64,000 nt of DNA from Heliocidaris tuberculata (Eukaryota > Echinodermata > Echinoidea > Camarodonta > Echinometridae). Below the pieces are notes generated by a model. The model was given only the letters and a program-made list of their open reading frames with translations. It searched no databases and was not told the DNA's origin. Position 1 is the first letter of the stretch. Each line of letters opens with the position of its first letter. Below are positions 43,321 through 56,143 of the stretch, in pieces. The translations under genes and the position numbers were made by a program. The DNA lies in assembly GCA_025618425.1 (NCBI GenBank), contig CM046832.1, positions 22,621,917-22,685,916 on the forward strand, given 5' to 3'.

Positions 43321-44121
43321 GTTGGAACATCTTCTCTTTCTGGGGATTCCATGGTTTTTTCGCGGTTTTTACCTTCCTTTTCCTGACAAGATAAAACTTT
43401 ATATAAAAATATACTTCCAAGGTTTAAAGACCTAGTTTTTACTTGATGCAGTCATCAGTTACTTGTGAAATAAGTTCATTGTCTTACTGTCTAACTGTCA
43501 ATATGCATCGTCAAATTGCCAAGATTGATTGCATTCTGAACGTGGACTAAATCACCATTAATGTACTCTCATTCTTTGATGGAGCCTTATGAAACTACTC
43601 GTAAAGACTTTCAAAAAAATTAATATAAAGATAACTACAGACGTTCTGTTTTTCATTAACAATACTGCCTCCTCATTACCTTACAGCCCACCCACATTAT
43701 TCAGACAATATTATATATATGGCTAAACCAGATGTATGTCGAAATGAGGAAATACATATTGCTGTTCCGTCCATAAAAATCATAATCGAAATTGATGATA
43801 AAAACACACGTGTTTTGAAAAAGACTCAACGCGTAATAGATAACACAAGTGAATATATTCCTTAGATGTTAATCGGAAATTCAGCTAAAGAGGAAATTAA
43901 TAATTCTATAGCCATCTCAGCCTCAAATTTAGCATCACGTTTATGATGAAGAGGAAACAATCTACATCTGAATGGGTAATATAGTTGAAAACAAGACGCA
44001 AATACAGTTTGTCATAGATGACAACAGTCATTTATTACATTCATAATTTTCGCTCAAAAGATTAATACAAGGGAAGTTAAAAGTGTGACGCTGAGAAAGA
44101 TTGAGAAAGAGATACTGAAAT

Positions 44122-44125
44122 ACTG

Positions 44126-44161
<36 letters not shown>

Positions 44162-44166
44162 AGGGG
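44122..44166. repeat. (GA)n to poly-G tract
   Basis: A GA tract running into a G run of about 12. Confidence 0.9.
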
Positions 44167-45059
44167 TGGTGTTGAAAACTATTGTCGAAGGGGGCGGCAT
44201 AACGTCAAGTGACACTTCACTTTTCGTTAGAATAGGGAAAAACTGTCAAACGTATCACTTTTGCATGAAACTATGTCGTCTGTTAACTCTGTTTGAGCTA
44301 AACTGGGAGGACCGTTCAGAACCAACCTTTCAACACAACCTGGGAGGTGTCGACCAGATCCTGGATCATAATACTTTTTATGATAGATCCAGGGCTGCCT
44401 GAATCTCAAACATTCATCGCATAATTCCTAGATTAACAGCGACTGCATCCACCTACAATCCTCTTTGTGAAACTTTGAATGTAAAAACTGATTGGAAATT
44501 GTGATAACTGTTCACCCTGGGCTTGGACCCTTAAATCTTGAAGCTTTGTGTGCGGGATGACAAGATAAAGTATACATCGACATCCACAGATTTAGAATAT
44601 CTCATGTGAGCTAATAGGGAGGTATTTTATCAGAGTGGTTGTATATAGGAGTTGAATAAACAAAAAGACAAGCGGGATCACTCGAGTGCTACTGTTTTAC
44701 CGATCTTTGACATTTCGAGGAGTTAACTGGGCTTAAAAAAACCGGCATAGTGGGATGATTCTACCCCGGCGAGACGCGGTGAATCTCTGTCAACATATCG
44801 CACTGCCGTGATTCATGCATGCATTTGGCGTCTATGCTTAGTTAGACCTACCTTTAGCGTGTTGATTCTTTGTAGCCATCTATTTGTAGACGACGGGTTA
44901 ATCCCCTTGTTCCATTCTTAGACAAGTCACTCCACAATCATGTACAGCCTCAGCCCAAACTCCTGCGTACACTGTAGGATCCGAGGGTCTCTGCCAGCTG
45001 ACCACAGAACCTCGTCACTGACATCGTCAAAGGCACATTCGTCGAGAGGTTTCGCCATC

Positions 45060-45183
45060 ATGGACTTCCTAAACTGGATTTATTTCTATCTCATCTTGAT
45101 CCTGTTGGCCATGTTGCCGCTTGGACTAGGCAGCAGGCAACACGTGGTAGCCAACATTCGATACCCGATGTCACACACTCAAG
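45060..45183 (+). CDS. Signal-peptide exon of an unidentified secreted or membrane protein (partial)
   Basis: The ATG at 45060 sits in CATCATGG with G at +4 and opens MDFLNWIYFYLILILLAMLP, a strong hydrophobic signal-peptide core, followed by a probable cleavage region near LGLGS. The exon then encodes RQHVVANIRYPMSHTQ and one base of the next codon before a good donor, AAG/GTAAGA. The same frame is open back to an ATG at 44940, but starting there would bury the hydrophobic core behind 40 polar residues, so the inner start is preferred. The 5' sequence is more GC-rich than its surroundings, as expected for a first exon. The family is not recognised, and no confident second exon follows in the window. 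Confidence 0.5.
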
Positions 45184-47001
45184 GTAAGAATTACCCACTG
45201 AAACACATCTTTACAAAAGTTACAGAAGTTATGAAGAAAAAACAGAAACCCGCCTCATCAAAAAGTATTGTGTGAATTTGACAAAAGAATGCAATGTGAG
45301 CTAAGTTTGATCCTCATCTTAATGGGAATGGGGAACAGGAGTTATTAAAGAAACTGACTCGAAAATATAAGAACTAGTTTCACATGGGTAACATGGTGGT
45401 ATTTTGATAATAATTCAATAACTGTCAGGCATTCAACACAGTGCCATTTAAATCACGTAGTTTTTCCTTGAATATTTTCTATGTGTGTATTAAAAGAAAC
45501 AATGTATTTATTATAAGAATGATATTGCCATGATCGAATCACGTATTTGTATACCTAACCATGCATGGTGGAGCCAGGTAAAGGTCTTTTTTTTCATTAG
45601 CAAGATTAGGAAAATTCCATTTTTAATTGAACGACCTGTATTTCGTATCAGGTGTCTAATAGAAGTACATGTACCAAGGTCCTGACGGTGTTAAAAGAGA
45701 ATAAACTTTGCAGCAGCAGCTACTGTTTGGAATGTTTGCATATGCCAAGGTAATGTCATCATGAAGACTTTACTGTCAATACGATTCCGACCTCAGGAAT
45801 TTATGATAGATCGGGAAACACATCATATAATCTCTTCTTCGTTTGGATGCGAGGAAAATATCATCTCCATCATGCAGCGTAGAATATGAGAAGTGGAAAT
45901 TCGTCACTCTTACGAGGTCAATTCGTCTCATTTCATCATATACCATAAATGACAATCCAAAATATTGGATTCTTCATATATGATTTTGAAACTTTTGATC
46001 TGTACATTATTTTGCGGATGAAGGATTCTGTGGCAGGAGGAGGCACACGTCTGAAAAATCTCTTTTAAAAGAAGGTTAGTTTTTTAGATCGAAAAACTTG
46101 CCGGGGAGGGGGCACACGAACACAAACATTGTCCACATTTCTTTCTGTTGTCATATTTGGTTTACCGGGAGAGGGAAAGGTGCACTTAACTCCTGTGTCC
46201 CCCACTGGATCAGCTTACGGTATATGACGAACGTTATCTTCAAATTATATGATGATGAATCATTTTGCTGACTAGAAAAATAAATATGGAGGAGTTTGGG
46301 GATATTGGTCATATACAACGTCACAGCTTGGCAATTCCCGTCTTTCTTTTTTTTATTTTTTATTTCTTCTTCTTTTTTTTTGTGAACAGAAGAGTAAATT
46401 AACTAGTTTGGTCTCATTTTGTTTGCACTGTGCAAATATCATGTGTGATTTATCAAAGTGTCAATAAGACTTTAGGGAAAATACGCAAATAAGTTCATGT
46501 TTGAAGTATTTGACGGTACTATGTCAGTCATTTCGACAACTCACTTTAAGAAGTATCGGTATACATTCTTAATTCAAAATACACCTATCAATCAATTATC
46601 TTTCCTTAAAAAAAAAGGGTAGATGAGAATCCAAGAACAGGTCAAAGACGAAAAATATTGATAATCAAGTAGACCTGTTAAGACTTGTCAAGCAGAAATA
46701 ATTCACTCGAAAAAATAAAAAAAAAATCAAAAAAATCAGTAGTTCTATAACTCTAAGCATTCTTGGTGGTGTGCATCTTTTAAAAGGTAAACAAAACAAA
46801 CAAAAAAAAAAAAAAAAAAACATCCTTTGAACTTCTTTGTACATTGCAAGTACACGTATCTAGGGACCTCAATATTTTGCATATTCTCAAATTCAAAACT
46901 GCATTTCGGAAGAAATTCTAACTGCAAAGTGTTTTTGCAGATATTCATTTTTACTATTCCTTTCTTAACATTTAATTTTATCGAGATTGCTGGTTTTGCA
47001 G

Positions 47002-47150
47002 CAGTGGCAGCGACAGCGCTCAACACGAAAGTAGCTCCTCTCAACGATGTGGCGATGCATGCTTGCTTGCTTGACGCCATACGTTATAACGAAATATATC
47101 CGATATCGAGTGCCTGTAATTCATATGAAGGGGTAGCTGGGTTAATCTAG
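47002..47150 (+). CDS. Speculative second and last exon of the signal-peptide gene
   Basis: A TTTTGCAG acceptor is followed by a frame that fits the phase left by the donor at 45183. It reads about 49 residues, starting VAATALNTKVAPLNDVAM and containing two cysteines, then stops at TAG (47148-47150). The segment is more GC-rich than its flanks. Joined, it would give a small secreted protein of roughly 90 residues. The upstream pyrimidine tract is weak and the frame belongs to a longer open frame that may be chance. Confidence 0.18.
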
Positions 47151-49152
47151 ACCTTGAATTTGTAATGACCGTGTTTAAAAAAATCGGTTTCATAAGCTTT
47201 CTAAGTTCATGACGCCTTTACTTTAACTCAATTTAGAGGGTTCGGATTAGGTGTTAAAGATCGAACGCAGTGAAAGACTTCTAAATAGTGCATTCACCAT
47301 GTTCTCACTAAACATACTTAACTTTCCAGTTTCAGATGAAATACCACCAATAATTATTGTCGGTATACTGTAGTAGGCGTGTGTGGGAAGGCCTGAGTGA
47401 GAATAGTTGAATAAGGCTTTGACATCACTAAGTCAAATATGATTTTTCAAAAAAATAAGATTAAAGCACATTACAACCACAAGAGAACAAGATGAAATAT
47501 GCTGAACGGTACCTATAATGGAGAATGTGGTTATGTAGTGCATTTCACACTTTTATAGAGACTTACTTCAGTTGGAGTTTTAGAAATGGAATGTTTTTTG
47601 GTCCCATAATTTTGATGAGTTTTAAATTGGTTTGGACACCACGAGGGTAACCCTTCTCACCCCTTCTCGAAAGATTTCTAAAGCAATATAGAGCTTGGCT
47701 AGACAACAGTCCTGCAACACATCATTTTTATTCCTTACACTTTGATAGAGAAACATGTTTCCATTATAATGTTGTCATCTTTGATTTGACTTTCTCTGGT
47801 TAACTGCTACTATGGCAACAATTCCGAGAACAAAATGTGCAATTTGTTTCTCGAATGAAAAGTATTGATTTCATATACTTGCTACATGTGACCTCCATTC
47901 TGTCTTAAACCAAGAGATCTGTGTTGGCCTACTTTCGTAACAAGTTGATAATATCCAGGGACATGATTTGGACTAATCCCGGATTCACTTCTGCCTTTCT
48001 CCTGGTTCTGTGTGCCTACAAATCAATACCAATTTACTAGGTTTGAATCAACAGGTGCCAGAACCTTTATCCGAAACCTCAAATGTGAATCTACATGGGA
48101 TGAAATGAAAAATTTATCTGGAGTAAAATATAAAATGATTGTGTCAGAATAAAAAAAATGGGACAACGATTCAGTATTTGAAGGAATTCTTGCCTTGTTT
48201 TCGAACCAGCTGTAATTTACAACATCATCTTTCTTCGGTTCAATGAGAGTACAAATTTCCTGCCTCTTTTATTTGAGTTTCTATCAATAAGCACATAAAA
48301 TTAATCCTCAATTCACCACCCCACCACCCACACAAGATTCAGTGAAACATACCTAAGAGGATTATGCTATTGATATCGGTCATACAAATCGTGTAAATTT
48401 CATCTCCTACTCTACCAGTGTTATTCTAGGTGGTTACGGTTTTGTCTTATTTTTACGCGCTGATAGACCAATTTGCGAAAGTTGATCGGGCATTAACAAT
48501 ATTTCAATAGGAAAATATTTTCTCATATCTTTTTTGGTGTGTAAACAGTGGGAACCTGATATAAATTTCACGAAAAATAAGAAAAACCCACCTTGCCTTT
48601 TATGTGCATGTCTGCCAAACAAATAATGCCCATGCAGCATCGTAAGACCCATAACGCCCGGGTCCGTAAAGGATTTGCATTTTAAAAAATGATAATTAGG
48701 TAATTTCATGGAATAATCAACGAGGAGCTTAAAACCAAATTATACTGTATACACTTCTTTGTCTACAGATAATCGAGTAATTTTATGACAGACATTTCAC
48801 CCCTTTTTTGAGAAGACATTGTAATTTTGAGAAGCGAGCCATGACGGAATTCCTACCGGTCATTTTTTTTTTCCTTTTGTAATTAGAATATTTATTGACA
48901 GTGTTAATTCTATTGATGTGTTACCATGCATGCAACGTACGCGATTGTTATTGATACAATTGAATGGCAATATATATCACAAACACGGTGTTAAAGCAAT
49001 CCGCCAGACAATGAAGGTCCAGCAAAATATGTACAATCTTAATAATAGTAGGCGAGTGCACATCATAATTACATGATAGCAGAAACATGATGATATTAGG
49101 AATTGTCATGTCGCTTACAGATTCATTATACAATAACATTCAGTAAGTAAGA

Positions 49153-49235
<83 letters not shown>

Positions 49236-49310
49236 CAAACAATTATGTTGAAATAAAAACACAAATAATAAATAAATAAATATATATATATATATATACA
49301 TATATATATG
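49153..49310. repeat. (GA)n-(TA)n compound microsatellite
   Basis: A GA tract at 49153-49178, then a (TA)n tract to about 49234, an A-rich spacer with AATAAATAAATAAATA, and a second (TA)n to about 49309. Confidence 0.95.
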
Positions 49311-51653
49311 ACAGGAAAATATATGATTTTTCTATTAAAAAGGGGTCTGCAAAATACAAGCTATACGCTTGTGATAGACTCCATGCATGTTTCTTATAGT
49401 TATGTCTCGATACTTAAAAAGGCTGAAACCAGCTTTGTAATTCTCTCTCTCAGTTCTTTGAGCCTACATCCAAATAACTTTGTCTTGTGTGGAATAAATG
49501 GAGACAATTATTTTCAAAGGGGTATTACCATGTTCAGACTGATAGAATACATTTTGAGATATTATGTCGATTTATTCGGCTTAGGTACACATGTCTTTGT
49601 CGAGGATAGAGGGAGAATTCATGATTTCCAAGAAGTAGCTTTACAGTAGTTAATTTCAGAATCACATAAAATCGAAGTCACGATTAACACGATATAACGT
49701 TTGCAGAGTGACGGTATTAACGGTGGGTGGCGATGCCGGAGCAATTTAAGGACGAGAATGAGTGCTGTTGTCTGTTGAGTAATTCGGTGTAAGTTGATTC
49801 AATACGGTTCTCCTAAGTATTGCGAGAAGTTTTAATGGCGACGACAAACAAGACGAGTGATACAGTAGACTGCACATGACAAACAAAACAAGATAAACCC
49901 CATTCACATCTGAAATATTATTTAGTCCCCCATCCTTGTCTTACATAACAGAATCTTTATTTTGTAACCATAGTTTCGAATGTGACTTATGATCATCACA
50001 ATGGCTAGCCAAAATGAATAAGACGTAACCCTAACCCTAATCCTACTGAAACTGCACAAAAGTATGCTGATACATTAAACCTGTGATGCATGGCAATCCT
50101 AGTGTATTGTGTCTTGACATTTTATTAGAATATGTAATGGGTAGAATAATATTTCTGAAATGACAATGGGGTTCATTTTATATCATTTCATATCTATTTC
50201 TCAAACTAAAATAAAACTTATGTGATGAATAACTTTGATAGTATAAAATTCTAAAAAGAACATTAAGGTTTCAGTCAGGCGTAATTTGAAATTTATTTTG
50301 CACATGATTTCATCAACAAAGGAGATATGCCACCATCACATCTTGTAATCATGTCCCTAAAATATAATTCTAAAAGGCGTGTCGAGGAAGTTACTGAGTA
50401 GTTCCAAGGAGGGTATTTGGTGAAAGGCATAGAGCACGCAAGAAGGGATATCTTCCTTGACCTAGATCCAACATGTTAGGGTTAAGCTAGTCAGTAAGTT
50501 TGCATCAAGATGTGGCATTCCATATGGATGTGCGATGAAGCTTACACTACATCATTAAGCAGTAGGTTTTCACTAGCCCGAAAAGTCCAAAGAGCGCGCT
50601 AATCCTGCCCAGGCGCGGGAACAGAGAAAGGGAAGGAGGATTTGGAAAGTTGCAGTTTACTACAGACAAAGAACACCACCGAACAATAAAGCGCCCTTCA
50701 GGAAAGCTCTAAATCCAATATACCAAGAGGCCCTTTATATATACTCAACATCTATCCTCAACATCTATCCTGTGTATTTTCTTCCTCGGAAGCACATCCC
50801 GCATTATTGCAATGTTTGTATTTCTTTATGGTGTGTAAGTTAGTGTCTTTAAAGCTTTCACACTTCTCCAAGGATAAGATGAACATGAAACTGAGGCACT
50901 TGGCAGGCGAATTAAGGGGCAGCTCTAGTCCACTGTAAAACGTTTCAATATAAACACAGCATGCTCATTGGGTGACAAGACGATAATTCATTATGCATAT
51001 ATTTGATACCTATTTCGATGACACCAGAGTATGCATATTGCAGTGATAACAGTAGTTTGTTGTAACCCCTAGTCTCCCAGTATTGACGTCGATTGCACGA
51101 TCTGTACAGCCGGTCTCTATAGACTGAGTTACGTGGGCAGCAAAATGTTTTTCTTAAATATTCCATGAAGATTCCTAAAATTTATAAATGTTATTCTATA
51201 AAATGTCAAAATGAGAGATTCAGATTTCATTTGCCACTTTTTATAAAGTGCCATAACCTACACCTCGAAACCCGTTTTTCTCCGTTACTATTGACAAGTA
51301 AGCAAAGAACCGCATCCCATCAGCTCAAGTCGTGTAATCGTTACAACCATCATGACCATTGCCGCCTAAAGATAAACAACAACATCAATTATCAGGTGGT
51401 CAAATAGACCAAATCTTTGAAAAATTGGCGTAAAACTAGTTTGATCTATCTCTAATTTCTTGTATAAATACTCACCGACTCGCGATATCTGATAATGCAA
51501 GCGTTCAATTAACATGGATTATTATACTGTAGGCGTCGAAGAGTTTGGGAAAAGAAGGACAATAAGGACAATCTTATATCAAATAGCATTTTGCGAATGC
51601 GAGAGATGCATGGAGGTATTAGGGAGATCTCCCTGATTCAAAAATAATATGGC

Positions 51654-51700
51654 AAAGAGAGAGAGAGAGAGAGAGAGAGAAGGGGGGTGGGGGAAAGAAA
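51654..51700. repeat. (GA)n microsatellite
   Basis: A GA tract passing into GGGGGGTGGGGGAAAG. Confidence 0.9.
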
Positions 51701-52349
51701 GACAAAGGGTGAAATCTATACGCGACTTGAACAAACTGGACCGAAAACATATTACCCATTTTGTTATAAATGTGATACGAGGTAAGATCAATCATCCCAA
51801 AAGAATGCTTCAGATTCTTACCCAACAACAAACTATTCACGATATATGTATATATCAATGACGATTAAGCTTGCGTACATAATTGACACCGGTAATATAA
51901 ATTGCATTTTTAAGACCAACATGAGACCTTTCTTTACGTAATCATGATAATGATCCGGATCCAGTGAACCCTCTGAACTCTGCAAGCAAGAGCTTTGCAA
52001 GAACTTCAAAAGGCATGGTTTGATTGATCATTACAATCGACAACAGGTCATAATTTTGACATCAAGTTTGTTTTGTACAGATTAAACACCATAAATTATC
52101 AATCTCACGCAAAAGCAATACATTGATTTAAGCCAAGGACTTTAATCTGTAAATTTATTGAAACAGTGTGGCATTTATCACGCAATTTTCTCTAGAACCT
52201 ATCATTTTCGATGATTCACATCATAATATGATTATTCTAGAAAAGTGTATATTCGTTTCTTGGCGTGAAGCCGTAATTGGTAACACGAAACAGAAAACCT
52301 GTTTGACATATCCAGTTCGCTCTCTAAACCTTGCAATGGAACTTCTTAC

Positions 52350-52545
52350 TTACAGGCAGTGGCGTAGCTTGCATGGTGCTATCAATTGAGGGGGCACCGA
52401 CACGATGTAAGGAGGTGGGGGGGGGGGCACCAGAAGTATTAGGTGGCTGAAATTGAAGATAAAAGGGCCTTAAGATAAGGGGAAGGTGTGTGTGTGTGTG
52501 TGTGCGTGTGTGGTGTATGATCTTCTCTGCTCATTGCCCTTCCTC
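52350..52545. repeat. Poly-G repeat fragment plus (GT)n tract
   Basis: GGCAGTGGCGTAGCTTGCAT precedes GAGGGGGCACCGAC and a G run. A (GT)n tract lies at about 52487-52511. The GCAGTGGCGTAGC start matches the poly-G family type seen elsewhere in the window. Confidence 0.45.
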
Positions 52546-53616
52546 CTTTTTTTCACTATTCGATTTGTGTAAAGATTAATCTGTATCGTTAGTTACACAG
52601 TTGTTTTTTTTTTAATGCATGGCCAATGTTACAAATGTATTGATATATCAATCATTCAATCATTGTATATGTATGGTTAGGTGTATAGCTATCTCATGTA
52701 GATGTAAAGTTAGCCAATATCTGACCAGCGAATCACCTGTACATAATTATGACTTCGTGATTTTACTGATATAGCAAGAATGATCACGAAGGAATAAATT
52801 TTTGCTATCGCTGATACATCGAATAAATTTTCAGATTAAAATTGGGAAAGGCATCCTTTTCCTTGCTTTCAGGAAAGAGGTGTAAGAAATTTCTGTGAAG
52901 TTTACCCGCATGAAAGTTATCGAGAAAGTTGTGATGATTATCTTTGTCCACGCAAAATGAATCCTTCTTGCTGAAATGCTGTGAATGATGCTTAAAAAAA
53001 AAAAAGCGTTCTACTGTTAATATGATCTCAATTAGTATTCCAGAACGGCCGTTTTTCGCATCAAGTGGGCGGATCTGTGTACTGTGTATACGGATATTAT
53101 AACAGGTGAAATTAATCATCGTCTGGAAAATACAGCACGCAGAATGCTAAAACACATTTTCCTGGTATTCCATTTTAACTTTGTCATAATATTGTGAAAC
53201 ACATTAAATCAGAGTTAGATGAAAAACAAGACGGTGATCGTGATAACAGAAGACACAATTAAAGAGGAAGCTTATTTTGAATTAGCGAACCATGCAGGGC
53301 AATGTAACATAAAGAGTCCATGCCTTACAGTAGGTCATGAAGTTGGACATATCTGTGGCCCATAAACCCTGACGTGAAAGTACGTTCAACCTCATTACCT
53401 CATTCATCTCTGGTATTACCCATAATAATTGAGTTACGTCTGTACGGTCTACCTATAATTCAAATGACTTTGTAAGTACGTTTTCCCATACTTGTGCCAC
53501 TTCTTGGTCAACACGATTGGCCTTGATGATGCAAGTGCACTTGGTCTAGAAGTTGCTGTTCAGGAATCAGCATGATACAAAGTCTGTCTGCCTGCATCAA
53601 AAGTTAATTCCATTTA

Positions 53617-53755
53617 CACTACGATCCAAATAGCGCGATTTTACGAACATCGCGGTTTAAGTAATGAAATGCCGTAGGTGCTAGGCAACTTTCACTGAGG
53701 CATCGTGATGTTCGTAATATCGCGAAGTTAGTAAAATCGCGATTGAGCGTAGTAT
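53617..53755. mobile_element. Palindromic MITE rich in CGCGATTTTAC
   Basis: The outer ends CACTACGATC and GAGCGTAGTA, inner GCGCGATTTTACGAAC and its reverse complement, and ATGTTCGTAATATCGCG form diverged arms over about 139 bp. Confidence 0.6.
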
Positions 53756-54059
53756 AAAAAAATAGTCTTCGGAGATCTTCAGGGTAAAACATAAGTAGGG
53801 ACTGAATATCACCTTGTGGTCAGATGTCAAATCCTTTCTTGATACAGTGTCCTATTCAAGAGCCTTTCTGAAATACTTATGCTCCACTTTGCTTTAGATT
53901 GGTCCCATGACAATCTTATTAAGGACACTTGTCAGGACAATTTATGCATTCTGATTCCCCCTCAGAATGAATAGGATTGATAAGAGTAACGAAGGCTCAT
54001 TTGATAACAGAAGTATAAGGACAATTACACACTTCATCCATTGTTTGGACGGGAGTATG

Positions 54060-54652
54060 TTAAAGGGCAATCCAACCTTGATAATAAGATGATTTGTGTG
54101 AAAGCAGAAAAATAAGAAAAACAGGATGGCGAAAGTTTGAAAGAAATCGGACAAGGACTAAGAAAGTTATGGATGTTTGAAAAATGAGATCACTACATCT
54201 ATGCGAATCTCAAATTGGCAATTTGTTGAGTCAATTGTGACATTTTTGTGGACAACTCTCCCATTTGTCGTACACAAAAATATCAATAATTTGCTGTTTT
54301 CTTCGAGGTGCTTTTACCCTCGGGGCAGTACTCAAAATATATTGGAGAAAGCATATTGTTATAGGTCCTCATGAACGAAAAGATCCTACTGAGTAAGGCA
54401 TTTTGAAAAAAGTGACATTTTAGTCATTTTGTGTGTTAGAGCGAATGGGGGAGTTGTCCACAGCTACATCACAGTGACATTACCTATTCGGCCAATTTGA
54501 AATTCCCATATGCATAGTGATTACAACTTTCAAAAATTCATAACTTTCTTATTGCTTGTCCGATTTCATTCAAACTTTCACCAATCTGTTTCTCTGATTT
54601 TTCCTCTTTCTTTCAAAGCAACTTGCTATAAAGGTTGGATTTCCCTTTTTAA
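54060..54652. mobile_element. Inverted-repeat element, ~590 bp with ~160 bp arms
   Basis: The left end TTAAAGGGCAATCCAACCTT faces the right end AAGGTTGGATTTCCCTTTTT. Arms share GAAATCGGACAAG and AAGAAAGTTATG in inverted form. A TTAA-like sequence at the left edge may reflect the target site. No transposase. Fragments or relatives lie at 40450-40945 and 11658-11770. Confidence 0.7.
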
Positions 54653-56105
54653 GTCCATGGAAACTGGAAAGAGGACAATTACAAGGAGAGTCCAATTCCT
54701 GTTTTCATCTTCTTCAAACGTCCACGTTTCAAACTTTGCCAAGCTCGCTTGGTAGAGTGCCCACAAAAGTGCGTGTCCTTATGTCAACACTCCCCGGGCA
54801 CAATCCGCACACAAAAGGTAAAGAGACTTATTCTTGAGTAGCGTTTAACTACGTAAATGCGCCGAAATCCTCCAGAAAAGAGGCTCATCTTTTTTCCCTC
54901 GTAACAATGGCGTCGAATACTGAAGGTTTCTTTAGCAAAGTCCTGTGCAATTAAAGAACCACGAGAGTGAGTCATTCAGTATGTGTCATTCCAATTAACG
55001 TGATTGAAACATACCATTTAACGAAAGAAGTTTCCCGTCAAAAAGAGTTTTTACCCATCAGCAACATTATCGATGTTCTGTATTCAACTAACATCTTGAT
55101 TTAGGGATATTTCGAAAACAACAACAAGTAGCATTTAATGACATGGCCACTCTTCGTACATTTGCAGGTGTTGTTGCTGATGGCACAGTGTGACATTTCT
55201 GAAGGTCTGTCAATTTCGTGATTCTCTTTCATATACTGCAAGTTTGAAGACGTGTGTGAAAACATTTTTATTCGCCAGGTCATACCTTGGGGATGTCACT
55301 AAAAAGGCAAACATTAGGACATCCCCTATTTCAGTTATTTGTCGGAAAGTGCTTATTAAATGGGTACGAGTAAAGCAGGGATCAGGGGAAAATAGCAGAC
55401 GTTTACAGGAACATCTTGGTCAGGATAAGAAGTATAAGCTCTATTATGTCTTTAGTTCGGAACCGGACTTAAGAATTCTTTTTGAGGCTATAGCAAATTT
55501 TCATAAACAGACCACCTAATTTGACCCAATTGTAAGCGGTGAAAGATGGATTTAACCACGCCTGATGTGCTAGAGACATGATTCCGCTCTTGCATTTTAA
55601 AGCCAAAAGCTTTGTTGTTTCTCAATCTTGGACCAAAGAATTACAGTTTCCTCAGACTTTACTGTTTTCAGTCCTCATATTGCCTTTCTTTCCAACGTTG
55701 CTTGCCTTTAATTATATTCTTTGTTTAAGGTTTTCTACTTTTAAAAATCCGGGAACACAATTTGAAGACATCTTTGAAATACTGCAGGTGATGTTATTCC
55801 ACCAGATTATGTTATTCTGAGTGTAAAGTTGTAAACACTTTTAAAATAAAGAATATAGTGGGAAATTGGCACCTGTTCTAAGTGTAGTTAAATAATATCC
55901 CAATAGGTCATAATGAATTAAGTGAGAGATGACTCCTTCAGTCCCCACCAGAGTGTGTGTGGTCCCAATCATAGATTTTGACGCTGGTCGCTGGATGACG
56001 TTCATGATATGCTTATGAAACTATGGCCCTTCGGCTACAAAAATCATATCAAAACTGTTGATGGTCCTTTCGACCTCTATGATTGGAGAGGAGAGGAATA
56101 ACAAG

Positions 56106-56143
56106 ATAGAGAGAGAAAGAGAGAGAGAGAGGGGGGGGGGAGG
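56106..56143. repeat. (GA)n to poly-G tract
   Basis: A GA tract ending in a G run of about 10. Confidence 0.9.

Larger units (their letters stand above)
40946..45059. other. Intergenic sequence with microsatellites
   Basis: Contains the 22 bp hairpin, three GA clusters, a poly-G-family fragment (GGATCCGCCACTG at about 42698) and otherwise unique AT-rich sequence. The GC rises near 44750-45060 towards the signal-peptide exon. Confidence 0.5.
45184..53600. other. Putative intron or downstream flank of the signal-peptide exon
   Basis: No confident exon apart from the speculative one at 47002-47150. Low-complexity tracts are listed separately; the rest is AT-rich and unique-looking. Confidence 0.45.

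Noticed and set aside
43032..43394. Arg-Glu repeat frames of 67 and 120 codons
   Set aside because: Produced by the (GA)n microsatellite.
46745..47080. 111-codon minus-strand frame starting MASSKQACIATS
   Set aside because: Ends in a Phe run from a poly-A tract and overlaps the speculative plus-strand exon; no splice support or recognisable domain.
50029..50043. CCCTAACCCTAATCC, resembling telomere repeats
   Set aside because: Only two to three units; too short to call an interstitial telomere.
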